A stretch of DNA of 64,000 bases from contig NZ_JAAGOA010000005.1 in NCBI RefSeq assembly GCF_010550675.1, positions 171,524-235,523 of the forward strand, read 5' to 3'. Below, piece after piece: positions 8,435 through 17,065 of this stretch (position 1 is its first letter; every line of letters starts with the position of its first letter). The position numbers and the translations under genes were made by a program. The notes below the pieces were generated by a model. The model saw nothing but the letters and a program-made list of their open reading frames with translations, searched no databases and was not told where the DNA came from. Source of the DNA: Phytoactinopolyspora halotolerans (GTDB lineage: Bacteria > Actinomycetota > Actinomycetes > Jiangellales > Jiangellaceae).

Positions 8435-9783
8435 GGTCGATACTGGGCCTGTGGCGGCTGCTGCGTCGGCGCGGCCGGCACAGTGGCCATCCGGAGCAGC
8501 TGACCAGTGCCTTGGCGGTGACCGCGTTCACGGTCGCGACGGCGGCATTGCTGGTCGTCGGCGGCGGGGTGATCGCCTTTGTGGAGCGCACCGACGGAGC
8601 GGGCACGGCGAGCGCGTCATCGGCCGCGGCCCACGCGGATCAATACCCCACTCTCGCCCTGATCGCGGCCGGTCTGCTGCTCATACCGCTCGTCACGCTC
8701 GGCGGCGCCGCCGCCAGGTTGGCGGTGGCCCGTCGCGATGCCCGGCTGGCGACGCTGCGGCTCACCGGCGCCACCAACGGGCAGGTGATCGCGCTGGCCT
8801 CGGGCGATGCCGTCGCCCAGGCCGCCACCGGCGCCCTGCTCGGCGCCGTCGGGTACGTTGCGCTCATCCCGGCGGTGGCACAGCTGCGCTTCCAGGGCCG
8901 CACCTTCGACTATGCGGAACTGTGGGTGGGCCTGCCCATCATGGCGGCCGCCGTCGCGCTCGTGGTGCTGGTGGCCCTGGTCTCGTCGCTGGCCGGCCTG
9001 CGACGCGTCGCAATCACACCGTTGGGGGTGGCGGCACGGACCACCCCGCCTTCGCTGCGGGCCCGACGGGTGGCGATCGCGATCGTCGTGGTCGCCGCCT
9101 ACCTGGTGGCCAGCAACGTCGACGGGGACTCGGCGGTGGTGATCGGGGTGCTCGCCACGCTGCTCGTCCTCGGCCTCGCCACCCTGAACGCGGTGGGCCC
9201 GTTCGTCATCGGAGTGATCGGGCGGCGCATGGTCGCCCGGGCACGCAGCGTCGCGACGCTGCTGGCGGGGCGGCGCATCGTCGACTCGCCCAAGACCGCA
9301 TGGCGCTGTGTCGGTGGGGTCGCGCTGGCCACCTTCATCGCCGGCCTGACCAGCGTCACCGCTGCCCTCGGCGACCCGGGCGGGAACGCCGGCACGGCGG
9401 ACGAGATCTACCGGGCCGACCTCGCCACCGGAGGCCTGCTCACCCTCGGGATCGCCGGCATCCTGGCAGCCGTCTCCGCCGGTGTCATGCAGGCGGGCCG
9501 GATCATCGATCAGCGGGACCAGTACCGCGCCTTGGTGCATGCCGGCACGGACGTCCAGGTGCTCCACCAGGCCCGTGGCCGGGAGACGAGTGTTCCGCTG
9601 CTGGCCGCCGTCGGGATCGCCACAGCCGCCGCTGCGGTCTTCATCGTTCCCGTGCTCGGCACCGGTGCCCTGACCGATGGCAGTGTGATCGTCCGCTTTC
9701 TGTTGTGCGTCGCCGCCGCCACCGCGGTCACCCTCGCAGGCTCGGCCGCCACCCGGCCGGTGGTCCGGACGGTACTGGCATGA
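8431..9783 (+). CDS. ABC transporter permease (FtsX/MacB-like)
   Basis: About 450 residues with roughly eight to ten predicted membrane segments. It contains two FtsX-like regions: LLLIPLVTLGGAAARLAVA then ARRDARLATLRLTGATNGQV, and a second block after about residue 300. The phrase RRDARLATLRLTGA is a characteristic coupling segment of this permease family. There is no large extracytoplasmic MacB domain. The start ATG at 8431 overlaps the ATPase stop. Substrate unknown; such pairs export peptides or antimicrobials or act with sensor kinases. No sensor genes are adjacent. Confidence 0.88.
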   Translation: MRSILGLWRLLRRRGRHSGHPEQLTSALAVTAFTVATAALLVVGGGVIAFVERTDGAGTASASSAAAHADQYPTLALIAAGLLLIPLVTLGGAAARLAVARRDARLATLRLTGATNGQVIALASGDAVAQAATGALLGAVGYVALIPAVAQLRFQGRTFDYAELWVGLPIMAAAVALVVLVALVSSLAGLRRVAITPLGVAARTTPPSLRARRVAIAIVVVAAYLVASNVDGDSAVVIGVLATLLVLGLATLNAVGPFVIGVIGRRMVARARSVATLLAGRRIVDSPKTAWRCVGGVALATFIAGLTSVTAALGDPGGNAGTADEIYRADLATGGLLTLGIAGILAAVSAGVMQAGRIIDQRDQYRALVHAGTDVQVLHQARGRETSVPLLAAVGIATAAAAVFIVPVLGTGALTDGSVIVRFLLCVAAATAVTLAGSAATRPVVRTVLA

Positions 9784-9891
9784 CATCCGCGTCGAGGAGG
9801 CCCGGGCCGGTCGACGGCCCAGCCCTCCGCCACGAGGAGGCGGGAACAGACAACTGGCGATCAATCGAACTTGTGTTCTAACGTGCGTACT

Positions 9892-10161
9892 ATGCCGGTC
9901 GACAAGCCGCCTCACGTTCTACAGGAACAGGCCATCTTGAATGAGCACTGGCCGTCCCATCCGACCGACTTCAGCACGCACGAGCCGGGGATCAAGGTGC
10001 GTGCCAGGCTCATCTGGGAGAAGGATGGTGAGGAGTACGTCCGCGGGTTGGCACGCCGCTGGGACAGCACGCACGTGTACGTCGAGATCGACGATCGACG
10101 GCGGCACGCGCTCGGTGTCTGGCTGAAACCCTGTGACGTGTACCGCAACAGCAGCGTATGA
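9892..10161 (+). CDS. conserved small protein, unknown function
   Basis: About 89 residues from the ATG at 9892, acidic/basic mixed, no membrane segment. The central part (RARLIWEKDGEEYVRGLARRWDSTHVYVEID) looks like a compact beta-barrel of strand-turn-strand units. I do not recognise a named family. TAACGT (9879-9884) ends 7 nt before the ATG, which supports this start and a leaderless mRNA. It stands alone between the ABC pair and the LLM oxidoreductase. Confidence 0.6.
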   Translation: MPVDKPPHVLQEQAILNEHWPSHPTDFSTHEPGIKVRARLIWEKDGEEYVRGLARRWDSTHVYVEIDDRRRHALGVWLKPCDVYRNSSV

Positions 10162-10216
10162 GCGTAGCCAACCGCACGTATCCGGTGCCTGCCCGGGCGC
10201 CCCTTAGTGTGGACAC

Positions 10217-11254
10217 ATGACTGAACGCATGCGCTTCGGATTATTCGTCCCGCAAGGATGGCGCCTGGATCTCGTCGGTATCCCCACTGAGCAGCACTGG
10301 GATGCCATGCTGGGAGTGGCCCAGCACGCCGACGCCGGACCCTGGGAGTCGGTGTGGGTCTATGACCACTTTCACACCACGCCGGCACCGACCGACGAGG
10401 CCACACACGAGGCGTGGACGCTCATGGCCGCCCTCGGCGCCGCCACCGAGCGGGTACGGCTCGGGCAGATGTGCACGTGTATGGCCTACCGCAACCCGGC
10501 CTACCTGGCCAAGGTCGCCGCCACCGTGGACGCGATCTCCGCGGGCCGCACCGAGATGGGCATCGGCGCCGGTTGGTACGAGCACGAGTGGCGCGCCTAC
10601 GGCTACGGGTTCCCCCGCGCCGGTGAGCGCCTCGCCATGCTGGACGAGGGTGTGCAGATCATGCGGCAACTGTGGACCCACGGCAAGGCCAGTCTGGACG
10701 GCAAGCACTACACCGTGGACGGCGCCATCTGCCGGCCGCTCCCGCTGCAGGAGGGCGGCATTCCGCTGTGGATCGCCGGCGGCGGGGAGAAGGTCACGCT
10801 GCGAATCGCCGCCAAACACGCCCGCGGAGGCGACGTCGTCGACGCCGAGAGCTACACCCGGTACACCAACTTCAGCGGCGGCGCGCTCGATGTCTTCCGG
10901 CACAAGTCCGAAATCCTCGCGCAGCACTGCCGCGAACTCGGCACCGACTTCGACTCCATCACCCGGTCGGCCAATCTGAACGTGCTGGTCGCTGAGACGG
11001 AGAAGGAGGTCGAGGAGAAGCTGGCCGAACTGACGGACTTCTACACCAAGCACGTCGGCGCGCAGACGGCCGAACGTGCGATCGGTGCGTACCGGGGCAG
11101 CCCGGCCGTCGGCACGCCGGATCAGGTCGCTTCGAGGCTGCAGGAGCTGCGTGAAGCCGGCATGACCTATTCGATCTGCTACATCCGCGACGCCGCCTAC
11201 GATCTCGATAGCGTCGAGCTGTTCGAACGTGAGGTCATCTCTGCCCTGAGCTGA
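10217..11254 (+). CDS. LLM class F420-dependent oxidoreductase
   Basis: 345 residues, bacterial luciferase-like TIM barrel. Recognisable parts: MRFGLFVPQGWRLD, ESVWVYDHFHT, ERVRLGQMCTCMAYRNPAYLAK (barrel strand with the nonprolyl cis-peptide region), ISAGRTEMGIGAGWYEHEW and IPLWIAGGGEKVTLRIAAKHA. The EMGIGAGW and IAGGGE motifs are usual in F420-dependent family members. The substrate cannot be predicted. TAGTGT (10205-10210) lies 6 nt before the ATG, so the gene appears leaderless. Confidence 0.88.
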   Translation: MTERMRFGLFVPQGWRLDLVGIPTEQHWDAMLGVAQHADAGPWESVWVYDHFHTTPAPTDEATHEAWTLMAALGAATERVRLGQMCTCMAYRNPAYLAKVAATVDAISAGRTEMGIGAGWYEHEWRAYGYGFPRAGERLAMLDEGVQIMRQLWTHGKASLDGKHYTVDGAICRPLPLQEGGIPLWIAGGGEKVTLRIAAKHARGGDVVDAESYTRYTNFSGGALDVFRHKSEILAQHCRELGTDFDSITRSANLNVLVAETEKEVEEKLAELTDFYTKHVGAQTAERAIGAYRGSPAVGTPDQVASRLQELREAGMTYSICYIRDAAYDLDSVELFEREVISALS

Positions 11255-11360
11255 ATCGCCTGGGCCTGGGCGGCCGCCTGAGCGCCCGTGTGGGCATGGG
11301 CGTCCGTCTGGCCTAGGCTTGGGGGATGGGAGAGGTTGTTGTCCGACGAGGAGGTCCAGG

Positions 11361-11849
11361 GTGACCCGCGTATTGCCGGTGCTGGTGACACTCGTACTGG
11401 CGGTCTACACGTTCATCGACTGCCTGCAGACCGACGCGGGCAGGATCCGATCGCTGAACAAGCCGGTGTGGCTGGCCATCGTCGTGTTGATTCCCGTCGT
11501 CGGGCCCATCCTCTGGCTGACCGTGGGTAAGACCCGTGAACCACGGCCAGGCCCCGTGCACCGGCCACCGCCGCCTCAGCAGCTTCCTCCGGACGACAAT
11601 CCTGAGTTCCTCCGTGAGCTGCGCAATCTCGACGACGAACATGAGAAGCTGCTGAGCGAGTGGGAAGAGAGCCTCCGCCGGCGCGAAGAAGAGATGCGCA
11701 GCCAGGAGGGCGAGAAGGGCGAGGACGACAAGCAGAAGCCCGACGACTCGGACCCGCCGGACGAGCCGAAGTCCCAGGAAGACCTCGACAAGGCCGAAGA
11801 GGAGCTTCGCAAGCAGCGCGGCGACCGCGGCGACGACGACGGCCGCTAG
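11361..11849 (+). CDS. PLDc_N domain membrane protein with charged C-terminal tail
   Basis: About 162 residues. The N-terminal 60 residues hold two membrane segments with the PLDc_N (cardiolipin synthase N-terminal) pattern: LVTLVLAVYTFIDCLQTD and LNKPVWLAIVVLIPVVGPILWLTVGK. The rest is a long, highly charged, probably coiled-coil tail (EHEKLLSEWEESLRRREEE, then Lys/Asp/Glu-rich repeats). No phospholipase D catalytic domain follows, so it is not an enzyme. The GTG at 11361 has GGAGG 7-12 nt upstream; TAGGCT (11314-11319) is a likely -10 box. Confidence 0.8.
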   Translation: MTRVLPVLVTLVLAVYTFIDCLQTDAGRIRSLNKPVWLAIVVLIPVVGPILWLTVGKTREPRPGPVHRPPPPQQLPPDDNPEFLRELRNLDDEHEKLLSEWEESLRRREEEMRSQEGEKGEDDKQKPDDSDPPDEPKSQEDLDKAEEELRKQRGDRGDDDGR

Positions 11850-11910
11850 CCAGCGCAAGGCCGCGAGGAAACCGCTGGCTTAGCGCGGTACCGTACCGGG
11901 CACTCTCCAC

Positions 11911-11956
11911 ACGAAGGGCGGAAGCCGGAACTGCAACGCCGGCCTCCGCCCTTCGT
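11911..11956. terminator. bidirectional hairpin terminator
   Basis: Arms 11911-11928 and 11939-11956 are 18 nt with one mismatch (ACGAAGGGCGGA core), loop 10 nt. It lies between two convergent genes (PLDc_N protein and ccsB), about 60 bp after the first stop. Apart from this hairpin I see nothing in the 287-bp spacer. Confidence 0.75.
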
Positions 11957-12136
11957 CGTTCACGCTCTGCTCTTCGGTTGCGCCACCTGTGAACGTTCGC
12001 GGTCCGCGCCCGATCGCGCTGATTCCGCCGCCTGCGCTGATCGCGTCAGGTATGCGCCGTTCGCGCCCGCCTGCCCTAGCCCCGGGTCCGACCGGTTCGC
12101 CTGGCCGGGCGGCCAGAGGGCAAGAGGGACAGGAGC

Positions 12137-13192
12137 TTACAGTCCGCCGTACGCGTGCAGCCCTTCGAAGAAGATGTTGACTCCGAAGTAGCTGAAGATC
12201 GCGGTTCCATAGCCGATCAGCGCCACCGTGGACGCCTTGGAACCCTTCCAGCCGGCCGTCGCCCGCGCGTGCAGATAGGCCGCATAGACCAACCAGGTGA
12301 TCAGCGCCCAGACCTCCTTCGGATCCCAGCCCCAGAATCGTCCCCAGGAGACCTCCGCCCAGACGGCGCCCAGAATGAGCGGGCCGATGGTCCAGATCGG
12401 AAAGCCCGCCGCCGCGAGCCGGTAGCCGAGCCGGTCCAGCACCGAGGAGGTCGGCAGCAGCCCGACGAAGCCGCCGGTGGCGCCGCGGCGCTCCGCCCGC
12501 TCGGCGAGGATCTGCAGGATGTTCACCACGGCCGCCACGGTGAACAGGCCGAACGCGAGTACGGCGCATCCGACGTGGATCACCAGCCAGTACGACTCCA
12601 GGGCCGGTGGCAACGGCCCCGGCGGCACATACAGGTACGTGACCGCCAGCCCCAGTGTGACGAACACGAGGAGGATGCCCCACGACGCCACCGCACGGCC
12701 CGCCGCGGTGCGTCCCACAAAGATGAACGCCACCGACGCCACCAGCGCCGCCGTGATGGAGAACTCGTGCATGTTCCCCCACGGCACACGCTCGGTCCCG
12801 ATGCCGCGCATCGCCACTCCGACCGCCAGCACTGCGGTCGCCACCAGCAGCAACGTGCGCCCCATCCGGTACCGGACGTCGGCCTGCTCAGCCAGGTAGC
12901 CGCGCAGATCGGCAGAGTCGCCCGCGGCTTCCGGACCATCCGGTGCGTCCTGCTCGCCGCCTTCGGCCGCGCCGGACCGTGCGTCGCCGGAGGATTCCGC
13001 GGCGACGGCGGACGCGCCTGTACCGACCGCCACCAGATCCGGGGTCGCGCCCGTGGTCGCGCTCGCCGTAGCCCGCTTCAGCCGGAGACGCAGGCCCATC
13101 TCCGAGATGAACGCGAGCCACACGCCGAGATAGATGAACAGCGCACAGCCGACGACGAATCGGCTCCACTCGGCTATCGATATGAGATCCAT
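12137..13192 (-). CDS. ccsB: c-type cytochrome biogenesis protein CcsB
   Basis: 351 residues, integral membrane subunit of the System II haem-handling complex (CcsA/CcsB family, tryptophan-rich WWD type). The signature WGRFWGWDPKEVWALITWLVYAAYLHAR is near residue 300. Conserved haem-ligand histidines sit in the N-terminal half (GNMHEFS) and in WLVIHVG. An Ala/Ser/Glu-rich cytoplasmic insertion separates the first membrane helix from the rest. The ATG shares one base with the resB stop (TGATG), so it is translationally coupled at the end of the operon. With ResB it ligates haem to apocytochrome CxxCH motifs. Confidence 0.95.
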   Translation of the reverse strand: MDLISIAEWSRFVVGCALFIYLGVWLAFISEMGLRLRLKRATASATTGATPDLVAVGTGASAVAAESSGDARSGAAEGGEQDAPDGPEAAGDSADLRGYLAEQADVRYRMGRTLLLVATAVLAVGVAMRGIGTERVPWGNMHEFSITAALVASVAFIFVGRTAAGRAVASWGILLVFVTLGLAVTYLYVPPGPLPPALESYWLVIHVGCAVLAFGLFTVAAVVNILQILAERAERRGATGGFVGLLPTSSVLDRLGYRLAAAGFPIWTIGPLILGAVWAEVSWGRFWGWDPKEVWALITWLVYAAYLHARATAGWKGSKASTVALIGYGTAIFSYFGVNIFFEGLHAYGGL

Positions 13193-14919
13193 CAGGTCTC
13201 CTCGTCCAGCTGATCCTTGCTGAGTCTGCGGTGGACTCCCTCGGCGACGGCACCGACCTCGTCGTCCAGATTCCCACCCTCGGAACGATGCAACCCGGCG
13301 ACTTCGACCACGGTACGCCCCTCGTCATCGGTACCGGCACGCACCCACAGCCGTCGCCGCCGGACATAGAGCGACGCGGCCAGGCCGGCCACCGCGAGCA
13401 GCGCACCGGCCAGCGCGATCTCCTTGCCCGAGTTCCGGCTGATCTGCAGGTTCACCCAGCTGACGTAGCCGTCGAAGGTGATGAACCCGGAGCCGTCCGG
13501 CAGTTCCACGGTGTCTCCGGCCGCGAGTGCCGCCCGGAACGGTTCGCCGTCGGAATCTTCGAACTGCTCCAGCCCGTCCTTGTCCAACCGATAGATCGAC
13601 TGCGCCACACCGCTGTTGAGACCGAGATCGCCGTAGAACGCGGTAAGAAACACCTGCGGGTTGCGCGGTTCCGGGAAGATCGACACCGGTCCGTTCTGCC
13701 CGACGTCGGCGGTGGGCAGGAAGACGCCCTCGATGCCGAGATCCGGCCCCTCGTCGTCGGCGACCGGGACCTTGACCACGCCGGTGGAGGTGAAGTTGTC
13801 GTCCTGCGGCAGGAACGGCACCGGGCCCTCGGCCAGGATCTCCCGGTCGGCGTTGCGGATGGTGAAGGCGGGCGCGTAACCGGGGTTGAGAATGTGTATG
13901 AGCGTGCCGTCGACGTTCAGCGGCTCGTTCACGCGGATGGTCTCCGTGCGGGCTTCGGCGCCCGGCTCCGGGACGAAACTCACCGTCGCCTCGTAGTTGT
14001 CCGCCTGCCCGATCTGCGATCCCGCGTCGATGAACTCCATCACGAACCGGTCGACCTGGAGGGAGAACGGGGGCAGGTCGGTAGCCTCGAACAGCGACCC
14101 GGAGGAGAAGTTGTCGTACTGGACGATGGAGTTGGAGAAGCCGGAACCCTCGGGCACCAGCACCGTGCCGCGATATCCGAACAGTCCACCGAGGGCAACC
14201 GCCAGCAAGACCACCACCAGGGAGAGGTGGAACACGAGGTTTCCGGTCTCCCGGAGGAACCCGGCCTCAGCGGCGACCGAGCCGTCGTCGCGCGGATCGG
14301 CCACGCGGAACCGCCGCCCGCGAAGCTCGGCGTACGCCGCCGCCTGGACCTCGCCGCTGGGCGCGTCGACGGTGAAGCTGCGGTATGCGGGCATCCGGGA
14401 GAGTCGGCTCGGTGTGCGCGGTGGCTTCGCCCGCATCGCGGTGAAATGCTGCCACGAACGCGGCAGGATGCAGCCGACCAGCGAGACCAGCAGAGCCAGG
14501 TAGATGGCGGCGAACCAGGGAGCGGAGTAGACGTCGAACAGGCTGAACCGGTCATACCACTCGGACAGGCCGGGGTTTCGTGCCCGGAAGTCGCGGACCG
14601 CCAGCGGATCGACATCGGACTGCGGGATGACCGAGCCCGGTATCGCGGCGACCGCCAGCAAGAACAGCAGGATGAGCGCCACCCGCATCGAGGTGAACTG
14701 GCGCCAGGCCCAGCGCAGGAACTCGCCGAGACTCAACGCGGGTGGGCGTTTATCCGCGCCGCCATCCGAGTCGGTTCGCGCCGGTTCGGCGTCGACGTGG
14801 CCTTCCGGAGTCCAGGTCATATCTCCTGGTCGCGCTCCGCTTCTCCCTCGCTCCGCGGCCGGCTCCACTCGTCCCTCACTACGCCGCCCACTCCGCTCGC
14901 TCGTCACGTCGCCGCTCAT
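13192..14919 (-). CDS. resB: cytochrome c biogenesis protein ResB
   Basis: About 575 residues. After a charged, poorly conserved N-terminal tail of about 65 residues come three membrane helices (WRQFTSMRVALILLFLLAVAA, APWFAAIYLALLVSLVGCILP, LVFHLSLVVVLLAVALGGLFG), a large extracytoplasmic domain and a final helix (ISRNSGKEIALAGALLAVAGL) followed by a cytoplasmic tail. This is the ResB/Ccs1 layout. The ATG at 14919 overlaps the ccdA stop as ATGA; an upstream in-frame ATG at 14946 is less likely. The partner is CcsB. Confidence 0.93.
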   Translation of the reverse strand: MSGDVTSERSGRRSEGRVEPAAERGRSGARPGDMTWTPEGHVDAEPARTDSDGGADKRPPALSLGEFLRWAWRQFTSMRVALILLFLLAVAAIPGSVIPQSDVDPLAVRDFRARNPGLSEWYDRFSLFDVYSAPWFAAIYLALLVSLVGCILPRSWQHFTAMRAKPPRTPSRLSRMPAYRSFTVDAPSGEVQAAAYAELRGRRFRVADPRDDGSVAAEAGFLRETGNLVFHLSLVVVLLAVALGGLFGYRGTVLVPEGSGFSNSIVQYDNFSSGSLFEATDLPPFSLQVDRFVMEFIDAGSQIGQADNYEATVSFVPEPGAEARTETIRVNEPLNVDGTLIHILNPGYAPAFTIRNADREILAEGPVPFLPQDDNFTSTGVVKVPVADDEGPDLGIEGVFLPTADVGQNGPVSIFPEPRNPQVFLTAFYGDLGLNSGVAQSIYRLDKDGLEQFEDSDGEPFRAALAAGDTVELPDGSGFITFDGYVSWVNLQISRNSGKEIALAGALLAVAGLAASLYVRRRRLWVRAGTDDEGRTVVEVAGLHRSEGGNLDDEVGAVAEGVHRRLSKDQLDEET

Positions 14920-15662
14920 ACAACCACCTCGAAGCCGCTGATCCACCCTTGCATCTGGGCGATCAGCTCATTCCAGAGCCCGGTCGCCAGCAGAATGCCG
15001 AGAACAATGAGGACGACGCCGCCGAACCGGACGAGCGCGACCTGATGCCGGCGCAGCCACCCGAACACCCGCATCGAACGGCGATACGCGAACGCCGCCA
15101 GCAAGAACGGCAGCCCGAGCCCGATGGTGTACATGAACGACAGCAACGCTCCGCGTCCGGCGTTCGCCTCGTCGAACGCGAGAAACTGCACGGCCGCGAG
15201 CGTCGGCCCCATGCACGGGGTCCAGCCCAGGCCGAAGACCACGCCCAGCAGCGGGGCGCCGGCCAGCCCGACCGCCGGTCTGGCGGTGGACGTCCACTGC
15301 CAGGACAGTCCGGGGATCCACCCGGCGAACGCCAAGCCCAGGCCGATCGTCACGACACCGAGGATCCGCGTGATCAACTCGGCGTGCTCGCGCAGGGCAC
15401 TGCCGAGGCCGCCGAACAGCAGGCCGTACGAGACGAACACCGCCCCGAATCCCAGGATGAACAGACCGACGCCGAGAGCGAGGTGCCCACGCCGGCCGTC
15501 GGACAACTCCGAGCCGGACAGCCCGGTGACGTAGCCGAGATATCCGGGCACCAACGGGAGCACACACGGTGAAACGAACGAGACCAGCCCGGCGATGATC
15601 GCCACCGGGATGGCCAAGGCCAGCGACCCCGACAGGACCGTTTCTCCGAAAGTGCTACCCAT
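14916..15662 (-). CDS. ccdA: thiol:disulphide transporter CcdA
   Basis: 248 residues with six predicted membrane segments. The two redox cysteines are in FVSPCVLPLVPGYLGYVTG (helix 1) and GWTPCMGPTLAA (helix 4), each with the conserved proline. The protein passes electrons from cytoplasmic thioredoxin to the extracytoplasmic thioredoxin ResA, keeping apocytochrome cysteines reduced. The gene sits between resA and resB, 20 bp downstream of resA and overlapping resB. Confidence 0.95.
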   Translation of the reverse strand: MGSTFGETVLSGSLALAIPVAIIAGLVSFVSPCVLPLVPGYLGYVTGLSGSELSDGRRGHLALGVGLFILGFGAVFVSYGLLFGGLGSALREHAELITRILGVVTIGLGLAFAGWIPGLSWQWTSTARPAVGLAGAPLLGVVFGLGWTPCMGPTLAAVQFLAFDEANAGRGALLSFMYTIGLGLPFLLAAFAYRRSMRVFGWLRRHQVALVRFGGVVLIVLGILLATGLWNELIAQMQGWISGFEVVV

Positions 15663-15682
15663 GACTCACATGCTCCTGGAGC

Positions 15683-16339
15683 TCACGACCCGGTCGGCTC
15701 CTCGGCGGCGATGTCGGCAACCATGTCCCGCAGGGAGGATTCACTGATCGGCCCCAGCACCCGGGCCGCCATCCTGCCCTCGCGGTCGACGACGAGCGTG
15801 CTCGGAATCGCCGACGGAGGCAACGTCTCCCGGAACGCGAGCAACGCCTCCCCGTCCGGGTCGACGACGCTCGGGTACGTGATCGCGAACTCCTCCTCGA
15901 ACGCCAGCGCGGCCGTCTCGGTCTGCCCGTCCCTGGTGTTCACGCCGATGAACTGGACGCCGTCGTCCTGCAAGTCCTCATATGCCGCCTGCAGGCCGGG
16001 GGCTTCCTTGCGGCACGGCGGGCACCACGAGCCCCAGACGTTCAGCACGACCACGTCGCCACGGGCATCGGCGAGCTGGAACTCCCCGTCCTCACCGAGC
16101 AACGGACCGCCGAACTCCGGCGCCGGCTTCCGATCCTGCGGCGGGATGATGTTGACCACGCCGTCGCCCTCGAGGTAGCCGATGTTGTCGGTCTCCGAGT
16201 TCCGGCTGACCTGCCCATCCGAGCATGCGGCCAGCGACAGGACGAGCGCCCCCGTCGCCACCGCCGCTGCCAGCAGTCGCCCCGCTCGGGCCCCGATACG
16301 GCGCGCCGGAGCCGGCAGGTCTGGCGGTGTGTCATCCAT
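15683..16339 (-). CDS. resA: thioredoxin-like lipoprotein ResA/TlpA
   Basis: About 218 residues. A hydrophobic segment ends in the lipobox LSLAAC (predicted lipoprotein), so the protein is anchored outside the membrane. The thioredoxin fold has the active site WGSWCPPCRKEAP and the cis-Pro loop PSAIPSTLVVD. It reduces the CxxCH disulphide of apocytochrome c and is itself reduced by CcdA. The ATG at 16339 shares a base with the phosphatase stop (TGATG). The longer in-frame extension upstream would overlap the phosphatase gene and is rejected. Confidence 0.93.
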   Translation of the reverse strand: MDDTPPDLPAPARRIGARAGRLLAAAVATGALVLSLAACSDGQVSRNSETDNIGYLEGDGVVNIIPPQDRKPAPEFGGPLLGEDGEFQLADARGDVVVLNVWGSWCPPCRKEAPGLQAAYEDLQDDGVQFIGVNTRDGQTETAALAFEEEFAITYPSVVDPDGEALLAFRETLPPSAIPSTLVVDREGRMAARVLGPISESSLRDMVADIAAEEPTGS

Positions 16340-16998
16340 CAGGCACCCGCGCTGAACGACGCGTCCGCATCCGGAAGCAGGTCGGCCGCCGGCTCGCTGT
16401 ACGCGATCGACTCGACGACATCGTCGCGGTAGGTGAACGTGGTCAGGCTCGCCAGCGAACATTCGCGTTTGCGTGGATCGTGCCAGAGGCGGCGGCCCTC
16501 GATCGCCGACCGCACCGTCCAGATGGGCAGCTGGTGCGAGACCAGCAGCACCTCGTGACCGGCCGCCGGCACCCGTGCGCGCTCCATCGCGGCGCGCATC
16601 CGCTCGGCGATCTCCACATACGGCTCACCCCAGGAGGGCCGGAACGGGTTGCGCAGAAGCCTCCAGTGCCGGGGTTTGGTCAGCGCGCCGTCTCCCACCC
16701 CGAAGGTGAGTCCTTCGAACGAGTTGCCGGCCTCGATGAGATCCTCGTCGAGGCCCGGTTCGATTCCCAGCTTCTCCGCGATCGGCTGACCGGTCTCAAC
16801 CGCCCGCTCCAGCGGCGACGTGACGACGGCCACGATGTCCCGGTCGGCGACGACGTCTGCGACGCGTTGCGCCATGGCACGGCCTCGCTCCGAGAGGTGG
16901 TAGTCCGGCAACCGCCCGTACAGCACCTTGGCCGGGTTGTACACCTCGCCGTGGCGTAGCAGATGGACCTTGGTGGCGGTCCCGCTCGGGGTACCCAT
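16339..16998 (-). CDS. histidine phosphatase family protein
   Basis: About 219 residues. The N-terminal LLRHGEVYNPAKVLYGRLPDYHLSE carries the RHG catalytic motif; the second catalytic histidine is in VLLVSHQLPIW. It resembles the phosphoglycerate mutase-like proteins that sit beside hemL and the cytochrome c genes in many actinobacteria. The start at 16998 is preceded by GGAAGGGAG. Physiological substrate unknown. It is the first gene of the overlapping resA-ccdA-resB-ccsB run. Confidence 0.88.
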   Translation of the reverse strand: MGTPSGTATKVHLLRHGEVYNPAKVLYGRLPDYHLSERGRAMAQRVADVVADRDIVAVVTSPLERAVETGQPIAEKLGIEPGLDEDLIEAGNSFEGLTFGVGDGALTKPRHWRLLRNPFRPSWGEPYVEIAERMRAAMERARVPAAGHEVLLVSHQLPIWTVRSAIEGRRLWHDPRKRECSLASLTTFTYRDDVVESIAYSEPAADLLPDADASFSAGA

Positions 16999-17065
16999 CG
17001 TCTCCCTTCCGTGCTCCATGGTCAGCGCGCCGCGACCGTGCCGGGGCGTGGCCGGACGCCGGCGG

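Noticed and set aside
13231-15045. 604-codon open frame on the plus strand
   Set aside because: Antisense to resB and ccdA; shadow of high-GC coding sequence.
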